A stretch of 64,000 bases of DNA from Flavonifractor sp. An100 (GCF_002161175.1 NZ_NFMA01000012.1:1-64000), one strand, 5' to 3'. Positions 34,262 to 43,238 are shown, counted from the stretch's first letter. Program-made: numbers and translations. The notes: generated from the sequence alone by a model not told the origin.

Positions 34262-35631
34262 TGGCCTGGTTTCCATTTTTTGTCTCCCTGGAGGGTGCCT
34301 CCGGCCTACTGGTGGGAGGCGGCCGGGTGGCCCTGCGGAAGGTGGAAAAATTGCTCAGCTATGGTCCCCATCTCACCGTGATTGCCCCAGACATATGCCC
34401 GGAGCTGGAGCAGTTGGCCACTACCTCCCCAGTGACGCTGCAGCGCCGCCCCTTCGAGGAGTATGACCTGGATCAAGAGCTTATTTTTGTGATTGCCGCC
34501 ACCGGGGACCGGGAGTTGAATCATCGCATTGCGCAGCTCTGCCGCCAGCGCCGGATTTTGGTCAACGTGGTAGACGACCTCCAGGCCTGCGACTTTCTGT
34601 TTCCCGCTCTGGTCCAGCGTGGACGGCTGTCTGTGGGCATCTCCACCGGAGGAGCCAGCCCCAGCGCTGCCATCTGGCTGAAAGAAGCCATTGAACGGCT
34701 TTTGCCCGAAAATTTTGCCGGGCTATTAGACCGGTTGGCCAACCGCCGGGCCGCGCAGAAGGCGGAATGGGAAGATGCCGCAGGCCGGGAAGCTGCATTC
34801 CGGCGGGAATTTCAGCAGGAACTAGCCGCCTCAGGGCAGGAGTCTTCCCCCCACACCGCGGGGCGGGTGGCCCTGGTGGGGGCGGGATGCGGAAAAGCGG
34901 ATCTCATCACCCTGCGGGGGCTGCGCCTGCTAAACCAGTGCAAGGCTGTGGTCTACGATGATCTCATTGACGCAGAGCTGCTCCAACAGGTGCCATCCCA
35001 CGCCCAGCGAGTCTATGTGGGCAAGCGCAGCGGACGACAGGGGGTGACCCAGGAGGAGATCAACCAACTGCTCATCGATCTGGCTCAAAAGGACGGCCTG
35101 GTGGTGCGTCTCAAAGGCGGAGACCCCTTTGTTTTCGGGCGGGGTGGCGAGGAAATTCTGGCTCTACAGCAGGCTGGCGTTGACTTTGAAGTGGTACCTG
35201 GTATTTCCTCGGCCATTGCCATTCCCGCTGAGGCGGGTATTCCGGTCACCCATCGCGCTATGAGCCGCTCCCTTCACATTATCACTGCCCACACCCTCCC
35301 GGGAGAACAGCCAGATTTTCGCCGCTATGGGGCCTTGGACGGCACCCTCGTTTTCCTCATGGGGCTACAGCGCCTATCTGAGATCGCTCAGGGCCTGATG
35401 GATGGCGGCATGGATGGCAGTACCCCGGTAGCTGTGATCAGCGGAGGCAACGCCCCCCACTGTGCCGCGGTACGCGCTCCCCTGTCCGGTATTGCGTCAG
35501 CAGCTCGCCAAGCCGAAATACAGCCTCCCGCCGTCATCGTTGTAGGTGAGACGGCAGCTCTGAATTTGACAGCCACCTTCAAGACATTACCTGTTCCCAT
35601 TCCTCTCTTCACCGAGACCGATTTGTTCTAA
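34261..35631 (+). CDS. cysG: Siroheme synthase, CysG-type fusion
   Basis: Bifunctional enzyme of 456 aa, the same size and order as E. coli CysG. The first 200 residues are the NAD-dependent precorrin-2 dehydrogenase / sirohydrochlorin ferrochelatase (LLVGGGRVALRKVEKLL, STGGASPSAAIWLKE). The rest is uroporphyrinogen-III C-methyltransferase (VALVGAGCGKADLITLRGLR, RLKGGDPFVFGRGGEE, VVPGISSAIAIPAEAGIPVT). It makes siroheme from uroporphyrinogen III. In Clostridia these activities are often separate genes, so the fused form is worth noting. Last gene of the operon that begins with the reductase fusion. Confidence 0.92.
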   Translation: MAWFPFFVSLEGASGLLVGGGRVALRKVEKLLSYGPHLTVIAPDICPELEQLATTSPVTLQRRPFEEYDLDQELIFVIAATGDRELNHRIAQLCRQRRILVNVVDDLQACDFLFPALVQRGRLSVGISTGGASPSAAIWLKEAIERLLPENFAGLLDRLANRRAAQKAEWEDAAGREAAFRREFQQELAASGQESSPHTAGRVALVGAGCGKADLITLRGLRLLNQCKAVVYDDLIDAELLQQVPSHAQRVYVGKRSGRQGVTQEEINQLLIDLAQKDGLVVRLKGGDPFVFGRGGEEILALQQAGVDFEVVPGISSAIAIPAEAGIPVTHRAMSRSLHIITAHTLPGEQPDFRRYGALDGTLVFLMGLQRLSEIAQGLMDGGMDGSTPVAVISGGNAPHCAAVRAPLSGIASAARQAEIQPPAVIVVGETAALNLTATFKTLPVPIPLFTETDLF

Positions 35632-35972
35632 GATGACCTTTCTCTCTCCTTGACGCCACTATTGAACTGATCAGGGAGAGCTGGCTGGATCTACCTTCCT
35701 CTTTACCAAGGCTCAGAAGGCTTTTGATTTTGTGGATTTCGTTTCCTCTATTCGGCAGAGTTCCCTTATCTTTAATAGGTAACGGATACAGACATGCCCT
35801 GTTATTCCAAACCGGAACATGATCTGATCCTCTAGCCGCAGCCTAAATAAACGCAACATATTATCCGATTGAGATAATACGTTGCGTTTATATTTTATAC
35901 AATTGGACTGCCCTGCAAAGGCGGGAGTGGCATTTCGAAATCAGCCTTTTTCTCCCCTTCTCCCTCCTTTGA
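35632..35972. other. Gene-poor stretch after cysG
   Basis: No coding sequence is supported here. The only clear structure is the hairpin at 35847-35891. Confidence 0.5.
35847..35891. terminator. AT-rich hairpin, probable terminator
   Basis: ATAAACGCAAC (35847-35857) pairs with 35881-35891, one A/C mismatch, then TATTATC with GATAATA. It may serve both cysG and the larA remnant. Confidence 0.6.
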
Positions 35973-36360
35973 TTACACCATAGACAGATCGTCGTCCTTC
36001 ATACACAGATGGACAGCACCGATTTTGAAGGTCTGCGGCAGGGCCAGAATATTGGGGTTGGGACCGACAAACTTCTTTTTGGCGTCCTCCAGAGCCTCCT
36101 CGAAGGTAGCCCGGGTCTTCAGTCCCATGCTGCGGGCAATGCCTGGTTCCTGAGCTCCCACAATATAGATGGCACTGATGTTCATCTCGGCGACGTGGCT
36201 GCAGGCCATCATGGAGAAGCCGTGAAAGGGGTGGAAGGCATTGGCAAAACGGTACTTGCGGATGCACTCCTCGTTGGTGGCAAAGTATTCCCCATACCGG
36301 TTCATGTCAGGCAGGGTCTGCACCATCTGGATGGGGTTGGTACCCATGCCGTTGCCGTAT
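35973..36360 (-). pseudogene. LarA-like (DUF2088) protein, C-terminal remnant
   Basis: About 128 residues match the end of nickel-dependent lactate racemase-type (LarA family) proteins: GYGNGMGTNPIQM, then ANAFHPFHGFSMMACSHVAE, IYIVGAQEPGIARSMGL and FKIGAVHLCMKDD. The family is normally about 420 aa, so the N-terminal two thirds are gone. Homology stops at about 36360, exactly where a lacI remnant reading the other way begins. The minus-strand frame continues past the junction but only as antisense of lacI. Confidence 0.75.
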
Positions 36361-37315
36361 CCTGAATGATCCCAGTGACAGCTTTGCCAAACCCGAAACC
36401 AGAAATAAGGTTTGGAAAATCGTGGAAACCTATAACTATGTTCCAAACGCCGCTGCACGCAATTTAAAATCCCGAGCCCCGCAAAAATCATCCTTTTCCA
36501 TCGCCTGCTTCGTCTCCCACACCAGAAATTCAAACGAAAACCCCTTTTTCTCTCAGATGACCCGCTCCATCGAACAGGCCGCCGTGCAAAGGGGCTTTAC
36601 ACTGTCCTTTTATTTCACAAACTTTACCACTGAGGACCCCTATATCTTAGAACAGGTCCGCAGCCTCAATGTCAATGGGGCCGTATGTATCGGCCGTTTC
36701 CAAGACAAAAATGCCCTGGATTTTTTGAAAAAGCAGTTTAAAAACATCGTTTACGTTGCTCTATCTTCTGTGGATACCCAAATGGACCAGGTTATTTGTG
36801 ACGGATATCAAGCCGCATTGTCCGCCATGAACTATCTGGTGGAAAAGGGACACCGTTCCATTGCATACATAGGAAGCGGACTGACGGAACGCCGCTTCCG
36901 GGCATACCAGGCCGCGATACAAACCCATAAGCTCCCCCACTCCTCCTCCATGATCTGCTTTTGTGAATACGATGGATTCAGCGGACACCAAGCCGCCGAA
37001 CGCCTCCTAAGGCAAAACAAAACCCTCCCATCCGCCATTTTTTGCGCCAATGACAACACCGCAATTGCCGTTATGCGCTGCCTTCAGGAGCACAACATTC
37101 GCATTCCCCAAGATATCTCTCTTATGAGCATTGATGATGTTACTATGTCTGGTATGGTCACCCCCGCATTGACCACGATCCATGTGCCTAAGGAAGAGAT
37201 GGGACAGGTGGCCATTGAAGTGTTGGAAAGCCGTCTCATTAAGCGCCACTCCATTCCTTTAAAGAGCGAGCTGCCTTATAAAATTGTCGTGCGTGAAACT
37301 GTGAAGAAGCTATAA
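36359..37315 (+). pseudogene. LacI-family regulator lacking its N-terminal helix-turn-helix
   Basis: In-frame homology starts abruptly at 36359 with ILNDPSDSFAKPETR, the end of a LacI DNA-binding domain, and runs on through the hinge (VETYNYVPNAAARNLKS) and the complete periplasmic-binding-like effector domain (ANDNTAIAVMRCLQEHNIRI, DISLMSIDDV). About 20 residues, including the recognition helix and start codon, are missing. A GTG at 36422 could start a shortened protein, but this would not bind DNA. The junction abuts the larA remnant. Confidence 0.8.
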
Positions 37316-37352
37316 AAGCGAGGCGTCTCCCAAGATGGAAGACGCCTCGCTT
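37316..37352. terminator. Bidirectional terminator between lacI remnant and anSME gene
   Basis: Perfect 13-bp stem (37316-37328 with 37340-37352), 11-base loop, between convergent genes. Confidence 0.85.
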
Positions 37353-37362
37353 CTGCTCTATG

Positions 37363-38532
37363 TTATAAATTTCTCTGCCTGTTCAAAATCAGCTGTACCG
37401 CCTGGTATAGCTCTCTCTTGCGCTGGGTAAAAAAGGAAAAATATGCCTGACAGTAATAATTGAGATCAATTTCTCCCCCTTCCAACACTTCCCGGTCTCT
37501 CCGGCACCCATTTCTGCAAATGGGACAGACCGGACACTCCTTACAACGCTGAGGAACCCGGTGGGATTGTTCCACAAATCTGCGGGCTACTTCCGACCGT
37601 TCCATCTCTTCCAAGGGCTGCTTCCCCACCGTTCCCAGACGCCATTCATCCAACACGTAAAAATCACAGGGGTAAACGCCCCCATCCCCTTCTATGACAA
37701 ATTGTATGGAGCAGCGCCCCGACATGTTACACGCTTCCGGAGGATTCCCCATCAGCATGGATACCCAGTTATCAATATGGCGGACGCTGACATAATGCCC
37801 CTTTTTCAGGTCTTGGAACCACAAATCAAAGATTTGTATCAGAAAATCTCCATATTCTTCCGCGGACAAATGGTAGGGTTCCAATCCCCGCTGCTGATCC
37901 AGGGGCTCAAGGCAGGGGATAAATTGCAGCCATTGGAATCTTTGCTTTTTAAAAAACTGATATATTTTTTGGATAGACCGGGCATTTTTCCCTGTAACCA
38001 CACAGAGAATATTATAGTCCACATGGAATTTCTCTAGAATTTGAACGCTTCGCATCACTCGGCTCCAGCTCCCTTTCCCATCCGGAAAGGTCCGGTTTCG
38101 ATCATGGAGCTCTGCCGGACCGTCCAGAGACAGCCCCACCAGAAAATGGTGCTTGGCAAAAAACTCTGCCCACGCTTTGTCCACACAAATTCCATTGGTC
38201 TGAATGGCATTGTGGATTTCCACCCCCGGGCGGCGATATCGTTCCTCCAATTTAACCACCCGTTGATAAAAATCCAGCCCCGCCAACGTCGGCTCTCCGC
38301 CTTGAAACGCAAAGGAACAGCTGCCCTCCGCATATTCCATCGCTGATGCAATCACGGTTTCCATCATTTCAAGGGAAAGCATTCCTTCGTAGCTTTTTTC
38401 CCGGTGATTGGCCACATCCCGGTAGAAACAGTACTTGCATTGCAAGTTGCAGGCCGAGGACGCAGGTTTGATTAAAATACTTACCGCAGGCACACAACCA
38501 TCTCCCCATCCCTGTCCGTCCAAACAGGTCAT
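37363..38532 (-). CDS. Anaerobic sulfatase-maturating enzyme (radical SAM, SPASM)
   Basis: Radical SAM enzyme of about 389 aa that oxidises the active-site Cys or Ser of sulfatases to formylglycine without oxygen. The radical SAM cluster motif is CNLQCKYCFY, followed by FQGGEPTLAG, and the C-terminal SPASM region supplies two further 4Fe-4S clusters (EACNMSGRC, VYPCDFYV, RCKECPVCPICRNGC). Its expected client is the CSPSR sulfatase at 3.6-5.0 kb. It stands alone here, next to gene remnants. I start it at the ATG at 38532; a TTG at 38538 is in frame. No good ribosome site is seen. Confidence 0.87.
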   Translation of the reverse strand: MTCLDGQGWGDGCVPAVSILIKPASSACNLQCKYCFYRDVANHREKSYEGMLSLEMMETVIASAMEYAEGSCSFAFQGGEPTLAGLDFYQRVVKLEERYRRPGVEIHNAIQTNGICVDKAWAEFFAKHHFLVGLSLDGPAELHDRNRTFPDGKGSWSRVMRSVQILEKFHVDYNILCVVTGKNARSIQKIYQFFKKQRFQWLQFIPCLEPLDQQRGLEPYHLSAEEYGDFLIQIFDLWFQDLKKGHYVSVRHIDNWVSMLMGNPPEACNMSGRCSIQFVIEGDGGVYPCDFYVLDEWRLGTVGKQPLEEMERSEVARRFVEQSHRVPQRCKECPVCPICRNGCRRDREVLEGGEIDLNYYCQAYFSFFTQRKRELYQAVQLILNRQRNL

Positions 38533-38549
38533 ACGCAAAAATTGATATT

Positions 38550-38579
38550 ATTATAATAGAGTTCCATCTCCATAATCAA
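38550..38579 (-). promoter_or_regulatory. Possible promoter of the maturase gene
   Basis: TTGATT (38574-38579), 18 bp, TATAAT (38550-38555) on the minus strand. Its transcription start would be only about 11 bp from the ATG, giving a nearly leaderless message. Confidence 0.4.
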
Positions 38580-38700
38580 GCACCGTTTTAAAATAGAGAA
38601 CATAATCTCTTTCCCGCCGCCATAACCCACCGTTCCAGAGCCATTGGGCAGCTGTACCGAACTGTCATTTTCTCTCCCGGCCCATCATCCTCGCACAAAA

Positions 38701-38734
38701 CAACCCCCCAGCTCTCCGACAAGCCAGGGGGTTG
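38701..38734 (-). terminator. Hairpin after the amidase remnant
   Basis: CAACCCCC (38701-38708) pairs with GGGGGTTG (38727-38734); TTTTG follows on the minus strand. Confidence 0.55.
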
Positions 38735-38825
38735 CAAAAAACAGGAAGCCGCGGTGTCACACAAAAATGGATTTATCCTATTCCGACCATCCGCTCCTAC
38801 CACCAAAGGAAAGCTGCCTTCCCGA

Positions 38826-39046
38826 TTATCCAGGGAAGCTGGGAGCGCGTCTGGCTTTTGTGGCCTGTTCAAAGGCATAGGCAGCCCCAATCAGAAGCGG
38901 CTCACTAAAGGGACGTCCTACAAACGTCATGCCAAACGGCATACGGTCTGAACTATACCCGGCCGGCACCGTAATGGACGGATAGCCCGAAATGGGCGAG
39001 CAATCCGTGATGCCCGGGCAAATCAGGATATCCACATTGTAGTCTG
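38826..39046 (-). pseudogene. Amidase (GatA-like) C-terminal remnant
   Basis: About 73 residues match the end of amidase-signature enzymes: DYNVDILICPG, SGYPSITVPAGY, MPFGMTFVGRPFSEP and LIGAAYAFEQATKARRAP. Complete amidases have about 470-500 residues, and the Ser-Ser-Lys catalytic part is absent. The homology starts right after the terminator of the CoADR-like gene, so the gene has lost its 5' part at that point. Confidence 0.75.
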
Positions 39047-39047
39047 T

Positions 39048-39085
39048 AAAAATCCGATCCAGACCTTTGTCTGAATCGGATTTTT
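39048..39085 (-). terminator. Terminator after the CoADR-like gene
   Basis: Eleven-bp outer stem (39048-39058 with 39075-39085), then CAGAC/GTCTG, 4-base loop, T run on the minus strand. Confidence 0.85.
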
Positions 39086-39106
39086 GTTGTTTTTGTACTA
39101 AGTTTG

Positions 39107-40462
39107 TTATGGATGGACCAATTTGATCGCCTGGCTGGCAGCAATCAAAATCGGGTCGTATACCGGCGCCACAGGAGGCGCGTAGACCAGATCCAATTCA
39201 TTTATTTGAGCCACCGTCATGCCGGCAGTAATGGCTGTCGCAAACACATTTACGCGCCCGGCCACGGTAGACCCGCCGATGACCTGGGCTCCTAACAGAC
39301 GTCCGGAGCTCTGGTCCACCACAAGACAGATCTGCGTATCTGTCCCCCCCGGATAATAGGAGGCCCGGTCCCGCTTGCGGATGATGGTGGAAGCCACCTG
39401 ATATCCCGCCGCACGGGCCTGTTCCTGGCTCAGTCCGGTAGCAGCAATGTAAAGCTGAAATACCTTTGTCACCATGGAACCCAACACGCCCGGGAAGGAG
39501 GCTTCCTCCCCAGCCAGGCTGCCGCCCGCCACACGCCCCTGCTTGTTAGCCGTGGTGCCCAGCGGCACATATACCGCTTCTCCCGTGATGAGATGCTTCA
39601 TCTCCACACAGTCACCACAGGCCCAGATAGACGGATCGCTGGTACGTTGGTGCTCATCCACCACAATGCCGCCCTTGAATCCCAGCTTCAGCCCACAGGC
39701 TGCGGCCAGTTGGCTGGCAGGCCGGACTCCCACAGACGCCAGCACCCCATCCACAGGGATCTGTTCTCTCTGAGCGGTTTCAATCCCGGTGACCACCCCA
39801 TCCGAGCCAAGGATACGGGACACCTCTGTGCCAATATGGAGATGGACCCCATTCTCCGCAAGAGTTTGTGCCACCACAGCAGAAAAGGATTCCTCCAAAA
39901 ACGGAAGCAGACGAGGCAATTGCTCAAACACATGGACTTCCACTCCGGCCTGCGTCAATTCCTCCGCCATTTCCAGGCCAATGAATCCGCCGCCCAAAAT
40001 AGCAATGTGTTTTTTCTGGGTAATGGCATCCTTGAGATAAATGCCGTCCTCCACCGTGCGCAGATAATATACCCCTTCCAAATCCATGCCAGGCAGGGGC
40101 AGACGGATGGGGGACGCGCCGGTGGCGATCACCAACTTGTCGTAGGGGCGCTGAAATTGGCGTCCGGACTCCAAATCGGTTACCGACACCACCTTATTCT
40201 CCCGGTCAATCGCCGTCACTTCATGGCGGGTATAGGTGGGGATCCCCCGCTTTTGGGACATTTCCTCAGGGAAAAGGGACACCAGCTCATTAGGGTCCTC
40301 GATCATGCCGCCCACAAAATAGGGCAAGCCACAGGCACCGTAGCTAATAAACCCGGTGCGCTCATAAACCTCGATTTCCAGGTCCGGGCGAACTCGCTTA
40401 GCCTTGGAGGCGGCGCTTAACCCAGCAGCCGTCCCTCCAATGACAACAACTTTTTCACCCAT
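39107..40462 (-). CDS. FAD-dependent CoA-disulfide reductase / NADH oxidase-like
   Basis: Flavoprotein disulfide reductase of 451 aa with VVIGGTAAGLSAASKAKR at the N-terminus, one redox cysteine in SYGACGLPYF, the NAD(H) site ILGGGFIGLEMAEEL and the FAD site SIWACGDCVE. This single-cysteine type uses CoA-S-S-CoA, CoA persulfide, or oxygen as acceptor. It lacks the rhodanese and sulfite reductase parts of the relative at 28.8 kb. It starts 6 bp after the DapA-like gene, so they form one operon; the functional link is unclear. Confidence 0.88.
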   Translation of the reverse strand: MGEKVVVIGGTAAGLSAASKAKRVRPDLEIEVYERTGFISYGACGLPYFVGGMIEDPNELVSLFPEEMSQKRGIPTYTRHEVTAIDRENKVVSVTDLESGRQFQRPYDKLVIATGASPIRLPLPGMDLEGVYYLRTVEDGIYLKDAITQKKHIAILGGGFIGLEMAEELTQAGVEVHVFEQLPRLLPFLEESFSAVVAQTLAENGVHLHIGTEVSRILGSDGVVTGIETAQREQIPVDGVLASVGVRPASQLAAACGLKLGFKGGIVVDEHQRTSDPSIWACGDCVEMKHLITGEAVYVPLGTTANKQGRVAGGSLAGEEASFPGVLGSMVTKVFQLYIAATGLSQEQARAAGYQVASTIIRKRDRASYYPGGTDTQICLVVDQSSGRLLGAQVIGGSTVAGRVNVFATAITAGMTVAQINELDLVYAPPVAPVYDPILIAASQAIKLVHP

Positions 40463-40468
40463 CGGTAC

Positions 40469-41383
40469 TTACCGCACGCCGTACTTGTCGATGACGCCCA
40501 TCTCGCCCATCAGGCGCTCCAGCTCATCCCGGCCCTTTCCGGTAAAGGGCTCATAGGGACGGCGCAGATGTCCGCCGGGCAGGCCCAGAATGTCCAGAGC
40601 CGCCTTGATGCAGACAGGATTAGAGAAGGTGTACAGCATCTTGAGCAGCGGGAACCAGTGGGTGTACTCCTTGCGGCACTCCTCCATGATCTGCATGCTG
40701 GTCCAGGGACGGGAGTAGTGAGCGGACTCCTCCGGAATGATGTTGCCGCCGATGTTGGCCGTACCGGTTCCGCCCAGAGCCAGAGTGGGGATCACGATGG
40801 AATACTTGGGGAAGTCACAGCACATGATCTTGACCTTGCCCTGGCACTGCGCCTGCACCTGCACCAGTTGGGAGCAGTCGCCCATGGCTTCCTTATCCAG
40901 CACAAAATGGGGGTGCTTGTCGGAAAGGGTCTTGATGGTCTCAGGAGTGAGATGGACGCCCAGGCGGGAGGGGTTGTTGTAAATGCCGCAGGGGATGCCA
41001 ATGGAACTCATGCAGGCGTCCAGGTGGTTCAAAGCGGCGTGCTGACTCACCAGCACATAAGGAGGAACGGTAAAGATCACGCCGTCCGCCCCCTGCTCCT
41101 CACAGTACTTGGCCATCTCAATGGCGCCGTCTGTGGTGGTGGAAGCCGCACCGAAGAACACAGGAATCTTGCCCCGGGTCATGGCCACAACTTCCTTCAC
41201 GATCGCCTTCTTCTCCTCCACGCTCAGCAGAGTGGTTTCACCGGCGGAGCCCAGAATGAAGATTTGGCTGGTGCCGTACTTGATCTGACGATTGATCAGG
41301 GTCTCAAAGCCGTTAAAGTCAATCTTGTCATCGGCAGTAAAGGGGGTGGGCATTGCCACAAAGGAACCTTCCAACTTGATCAT
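40469..41383 (-). CDS. DapA-family (DHDPS/NAL) class I aldolase
   Basis: Pyruvate-type aldolase or lyase of 304 aa. The Schiff-base lysine is in FVLDKEAMGD, the catalytic tyrosine in GIYNNPSRLGV, and the GTTGE signature reads GSAGETTLLS. With the neighbouring redox enzyme and Crp/Fnr-type regulator this does not look like lysine biosynthesis; a catabolic keto-acid aldolase (such as KDG aldolase or sialate lyase-type) is more likely. First gene of the operon, downstream of an 18-bp palindrome. Confidence 0.85.
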   Translation of the reverse strand: MIKLEGSFVAMPTPFTADDKIDFNGFETLINRQIKYGTSQIFILGSAGETTLLSVEEKKAIVKEVVAMTRGKIPVFFGAASTTTDGAIEMAKYCEEQGADGVIFTVPPYVLVSQHAALNHLDACMSSIGIPCGIYNNPSRLGVHLTPETIKTLSDKHPHFVLDKEAMGDCSQLVQVQAQCQGKVKIMCCDFPKYSIVIPTLALGGTGTANIGGNIIPEESAHYSRPWTSMQIMEECRKEYTHWFPLLKMLYTFSNPVCIKAALDILGLPGGHLRRPYEPFTGKGRDELERLMGEMGVIDKYGVR

Positions 41384-41449
41384 GTCATTGTCCTCCTCAT
41401 AAAATTAAATGATCGGGGTCAAACAGCACGTATGATGAACTGAGTTTAT

Positions 41450-41478
41450 TATATAACAGCCTCCCCCACTGAGCGCAA
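41450..41478 (-). promoter_or_regulatory. Promoter of the dapA-like operon
   Basis: TTGCGC (41473-41478), 17 bp, TATATA (41450-41455) on the minus strand. Confidence 0.55.
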
Positions 41479-41509
41479 GCAAAAAATATATATATTATCT
41501 TAATACATG

Positions 41510-41527
41510 TTGTAAAGCGCTTTACAA
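41510..41527. promoter_or_regulatory. Perfect 18-bp palindrome upstream of the dapA-like promoter
   Basis: TTGTAAAGCGCTTTACAA. The central TAAAGCGCTTTA pattern is typical of LacI-family (or CcpA-type) operators. It is centred about 75 bp before the predicted start, which would also suit class I activation by the Crp/Fnr-type regulator encoded next to it. Confidence 0.7.
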
Positions 41528-41584
41528 ACCCAGCACAAACACCAAATTTCAAAGGGATAACTAGGCAATCTGCACAACTGCACA

Positions 41585-42253
41585 TCACCACATTTCTGAC
41601 CCCACCTTGGCGTTTACCTGTACTCTCCGATTCAGAATCCGGATGACTCCCTCTTCACACAGCTCGCCCAGAAGCTTGGAAACCGTGATTCGGGAACTGC
41701 CGATAATGATACTCAGGTCGTTTTGTGTATACTGCACCCGCTGATTGTACCACATCCCATCCACCAGCTCTGACCGGTCGGCCGCCACATAGAACAGCTT
41801 CATCAGCCGCTCTTTATAGGAGCAAAAGGTAATGTTTTCAATTTCATGGCGCATGATCAGCATTTTTTTCGAGTTGTCCTGCAAAACAGCATTCCGAAAC
41901 AGTGGAGAGGTGTCCACCAAACGATGAAAGTCCTGGTACTCCAGGCGATAAAGGGTGGTGTACATATCTGCCCGGGAACGCAAGGTGCTAGGTTGATCCA
42001 AAAAGGTTGCCGGCTCTCCGAAAAACCAGCCTGTGGACAGGGTATACAACAGCTTTTCTCCGCCATCTCGTCCCACAATATAGTGGCTGGTTCTCCCTTT
42101 GGAAATATAGTACACCCCTCCCAGGTCTTCTCCGATATCGCAGAATGTGGTTTTGGGCGCAAGGTGATACACCGTGCTGTTGGCTTCAATCAAGCGATCC
42201 AACTCTTCATTTGATTCACTGGGAAGAGTGAAATTAGAAAACGTAAACTCCAT
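41585..42253 (-). CDS. Crp/Fnr-family transcriptional regulator
   Basis: Regulator of 222 aa from the ATG at 42253 (AAAGGA upstream): an N-terminal cyclic-nucleotide-fold domain (DLGGVYYISKGRTSHYIVGRDGGE in two runs, GWFFGEPATF) and a C-terminal winged helix (YTQNDLSIIIGSSRITVSKLL). There is no N-terminal cysteine cluster as in Fnr, so it likely senses a small organic ligand, as CprK-type members do. It lies directly upstream of the dapA-like operon in the same direction and is a candidate to bind the palindrome at 41510-41527. Confidence 0.85.
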   Translation of the reverse strand: MEFTFSNFTLPSESNEELDRLIEANSTVYHLAPKTTFCDIGEDLGGVYYISKGRTSHYIVGRDGGEKLLYTLSTGWFFGEPATFLDQPSTLRSRADMYTTLYRLEYQDFHRLVDTSPLFRNAVLQDNSKKMLIMRHEIENITFCSYKERLMKLFYVAADRSELVDGMWYNQRVQYTQNDLSIIIGSSRITVSKLLGELCEEGVIRILNRRVQVNAKVGSEMW

Positions 42254-42560
42254 ATCCCGCGTCGTCCTTTCCAGAAAAAGTCCCAAGCAAACAGCCTTCC
42301 TGCCCCACGGGCAAGAAAAACCTGTAACAAGTAACATTGTACTACAGGCCGCCGAAAAAGGCCACAGGAATCACAACAGAATCATGGGGTTTCTGTTTGA
42401 AAAAATATCAGGGTTCTGTTTCTTTCAGGCCTCTTATATACCTGGTATTTTATTCCATTTTTGCATAGCAAAAAGCACCCGGCCAGGGGTTCTATCTCTG
42501 ACCGGGTGCTCGTTCCATCCTAATTGGGGAGCTTTTTTACTACAAAGAATGACTTCTGTT
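42254..42560. other. Intergenic region between crp/fnr-type and gntR genes
   Basis: No gene is seen. It holds the terminator of the gntR gene (42474-42510) and the upstream region of the Crp/Fnr-type gene. Confidence 0.5.
42474..42510 (-). terminator. Terminator after the gntR gene
   Basis: Nine-bp outer stem (42474-42482 with 42502-42510), inner CAG/CTG, TTTTG following on the minus strand. Confidence 0.75.
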
Positions 42561-43238
42561 CTACCACTCCAATTGGGCCAGCGACCGGAAGAGCAGCTGA
42601 TTTTGTTCATCCCGATAAAAATCACCGCAGTGGCGCACATGCTCCTTCATGGTTCGCTCCGCCAAATCTCCATCTCCAGACAACACAGCCTCCACCACCA
42701 AATGATGCTCCTCCTTCGAGCCGGACGGACGCCCAGGCAGCCGAAGCACTGCCACATGATATCGGGATGTGATGGCATAGATATTCTGGATGATATCCCT
42801 CAAAAATTCATTTTGCGCCAGATCAAAGATATAGGAATGAACTTTCCCGCATACAGAATAGTACGCATGCAGGTCCTGGCTCTCCAATGCCTGGTCCATC
42901 TCCTGCATAATCCCATTCAGCGCAATTCGATCCTCCTCGGTCACATGTTGGCTGGCCAGCCGAGCTGCAAGCCCCTCTGTCACCTCGCGCACCGCAAACA
43001 TATTCAGAATGTCTGTCCGGGTCATTCTGCGCACAACGGCCCCCTTGTGGGGCACATGCTTTGCCAATCCCTCCGCCACTAACCGTTCAATGGCCAGACG
43101 GACAGGCGTTCGGCTAACATGGTATTCCGCCGCCAGATCCATCTCAACCAGGTGATATCCGGCCGGATATTCGCCAGACAAGATTTTTTCATAAATTGAT
43201 TTATATATATCATTGTTTCCAGAAGTCTTTTTCTTCAT
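42561..43238 (-). CDS. GntR-family regulator, FCD subfamily
   Basis: Regulator of 225 aa. The winged helix holds EMDLAAEYHVSRTPVRLAIE, followed by an FCD domain with FAVREVTEGLAARLA, VHSYIFDLAQNEFL and EHHLVVEAVLSGD. It is transcribed away from the broken TRAP/leuC-type cluster and shares its upstream region, where TTGTATGCAA-type sites lie on both promoters; it therefore most likely once repressed that carboxylate-use cluster and its own gene. The usual effectors of this group are organic acids. Confidence 0.88.
   Translation of the reverse strand: MKKKTSGNNDIYKSIYEKILSGEYPAGYHLVEMDLAAEYHVSRTPVRLAIERLVAEGLAKHVPHKGAVVRRMTRTDILNMFAVREVTEGLAARLASQHVTEEDRIALNGIMQEMDQALESQDLHAYYSVCGKVHSYIFDLAQNEFLRDIIQNIYAITSRYHVAVLRLPGRPSGSKEEHHLVVEAVLSGDGDLAERTMKEHVRHCGDFYRDEQNQLLFRSLAQLEW

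Noticed and set aside
36422-37315. LacI regulator as an intact gene starting at GTG 36422
   Set aside because: In-frame LacI sequence continues upstream of the GTG to 36359, so the gene is truncated rather than short; the recognition helix is missing.
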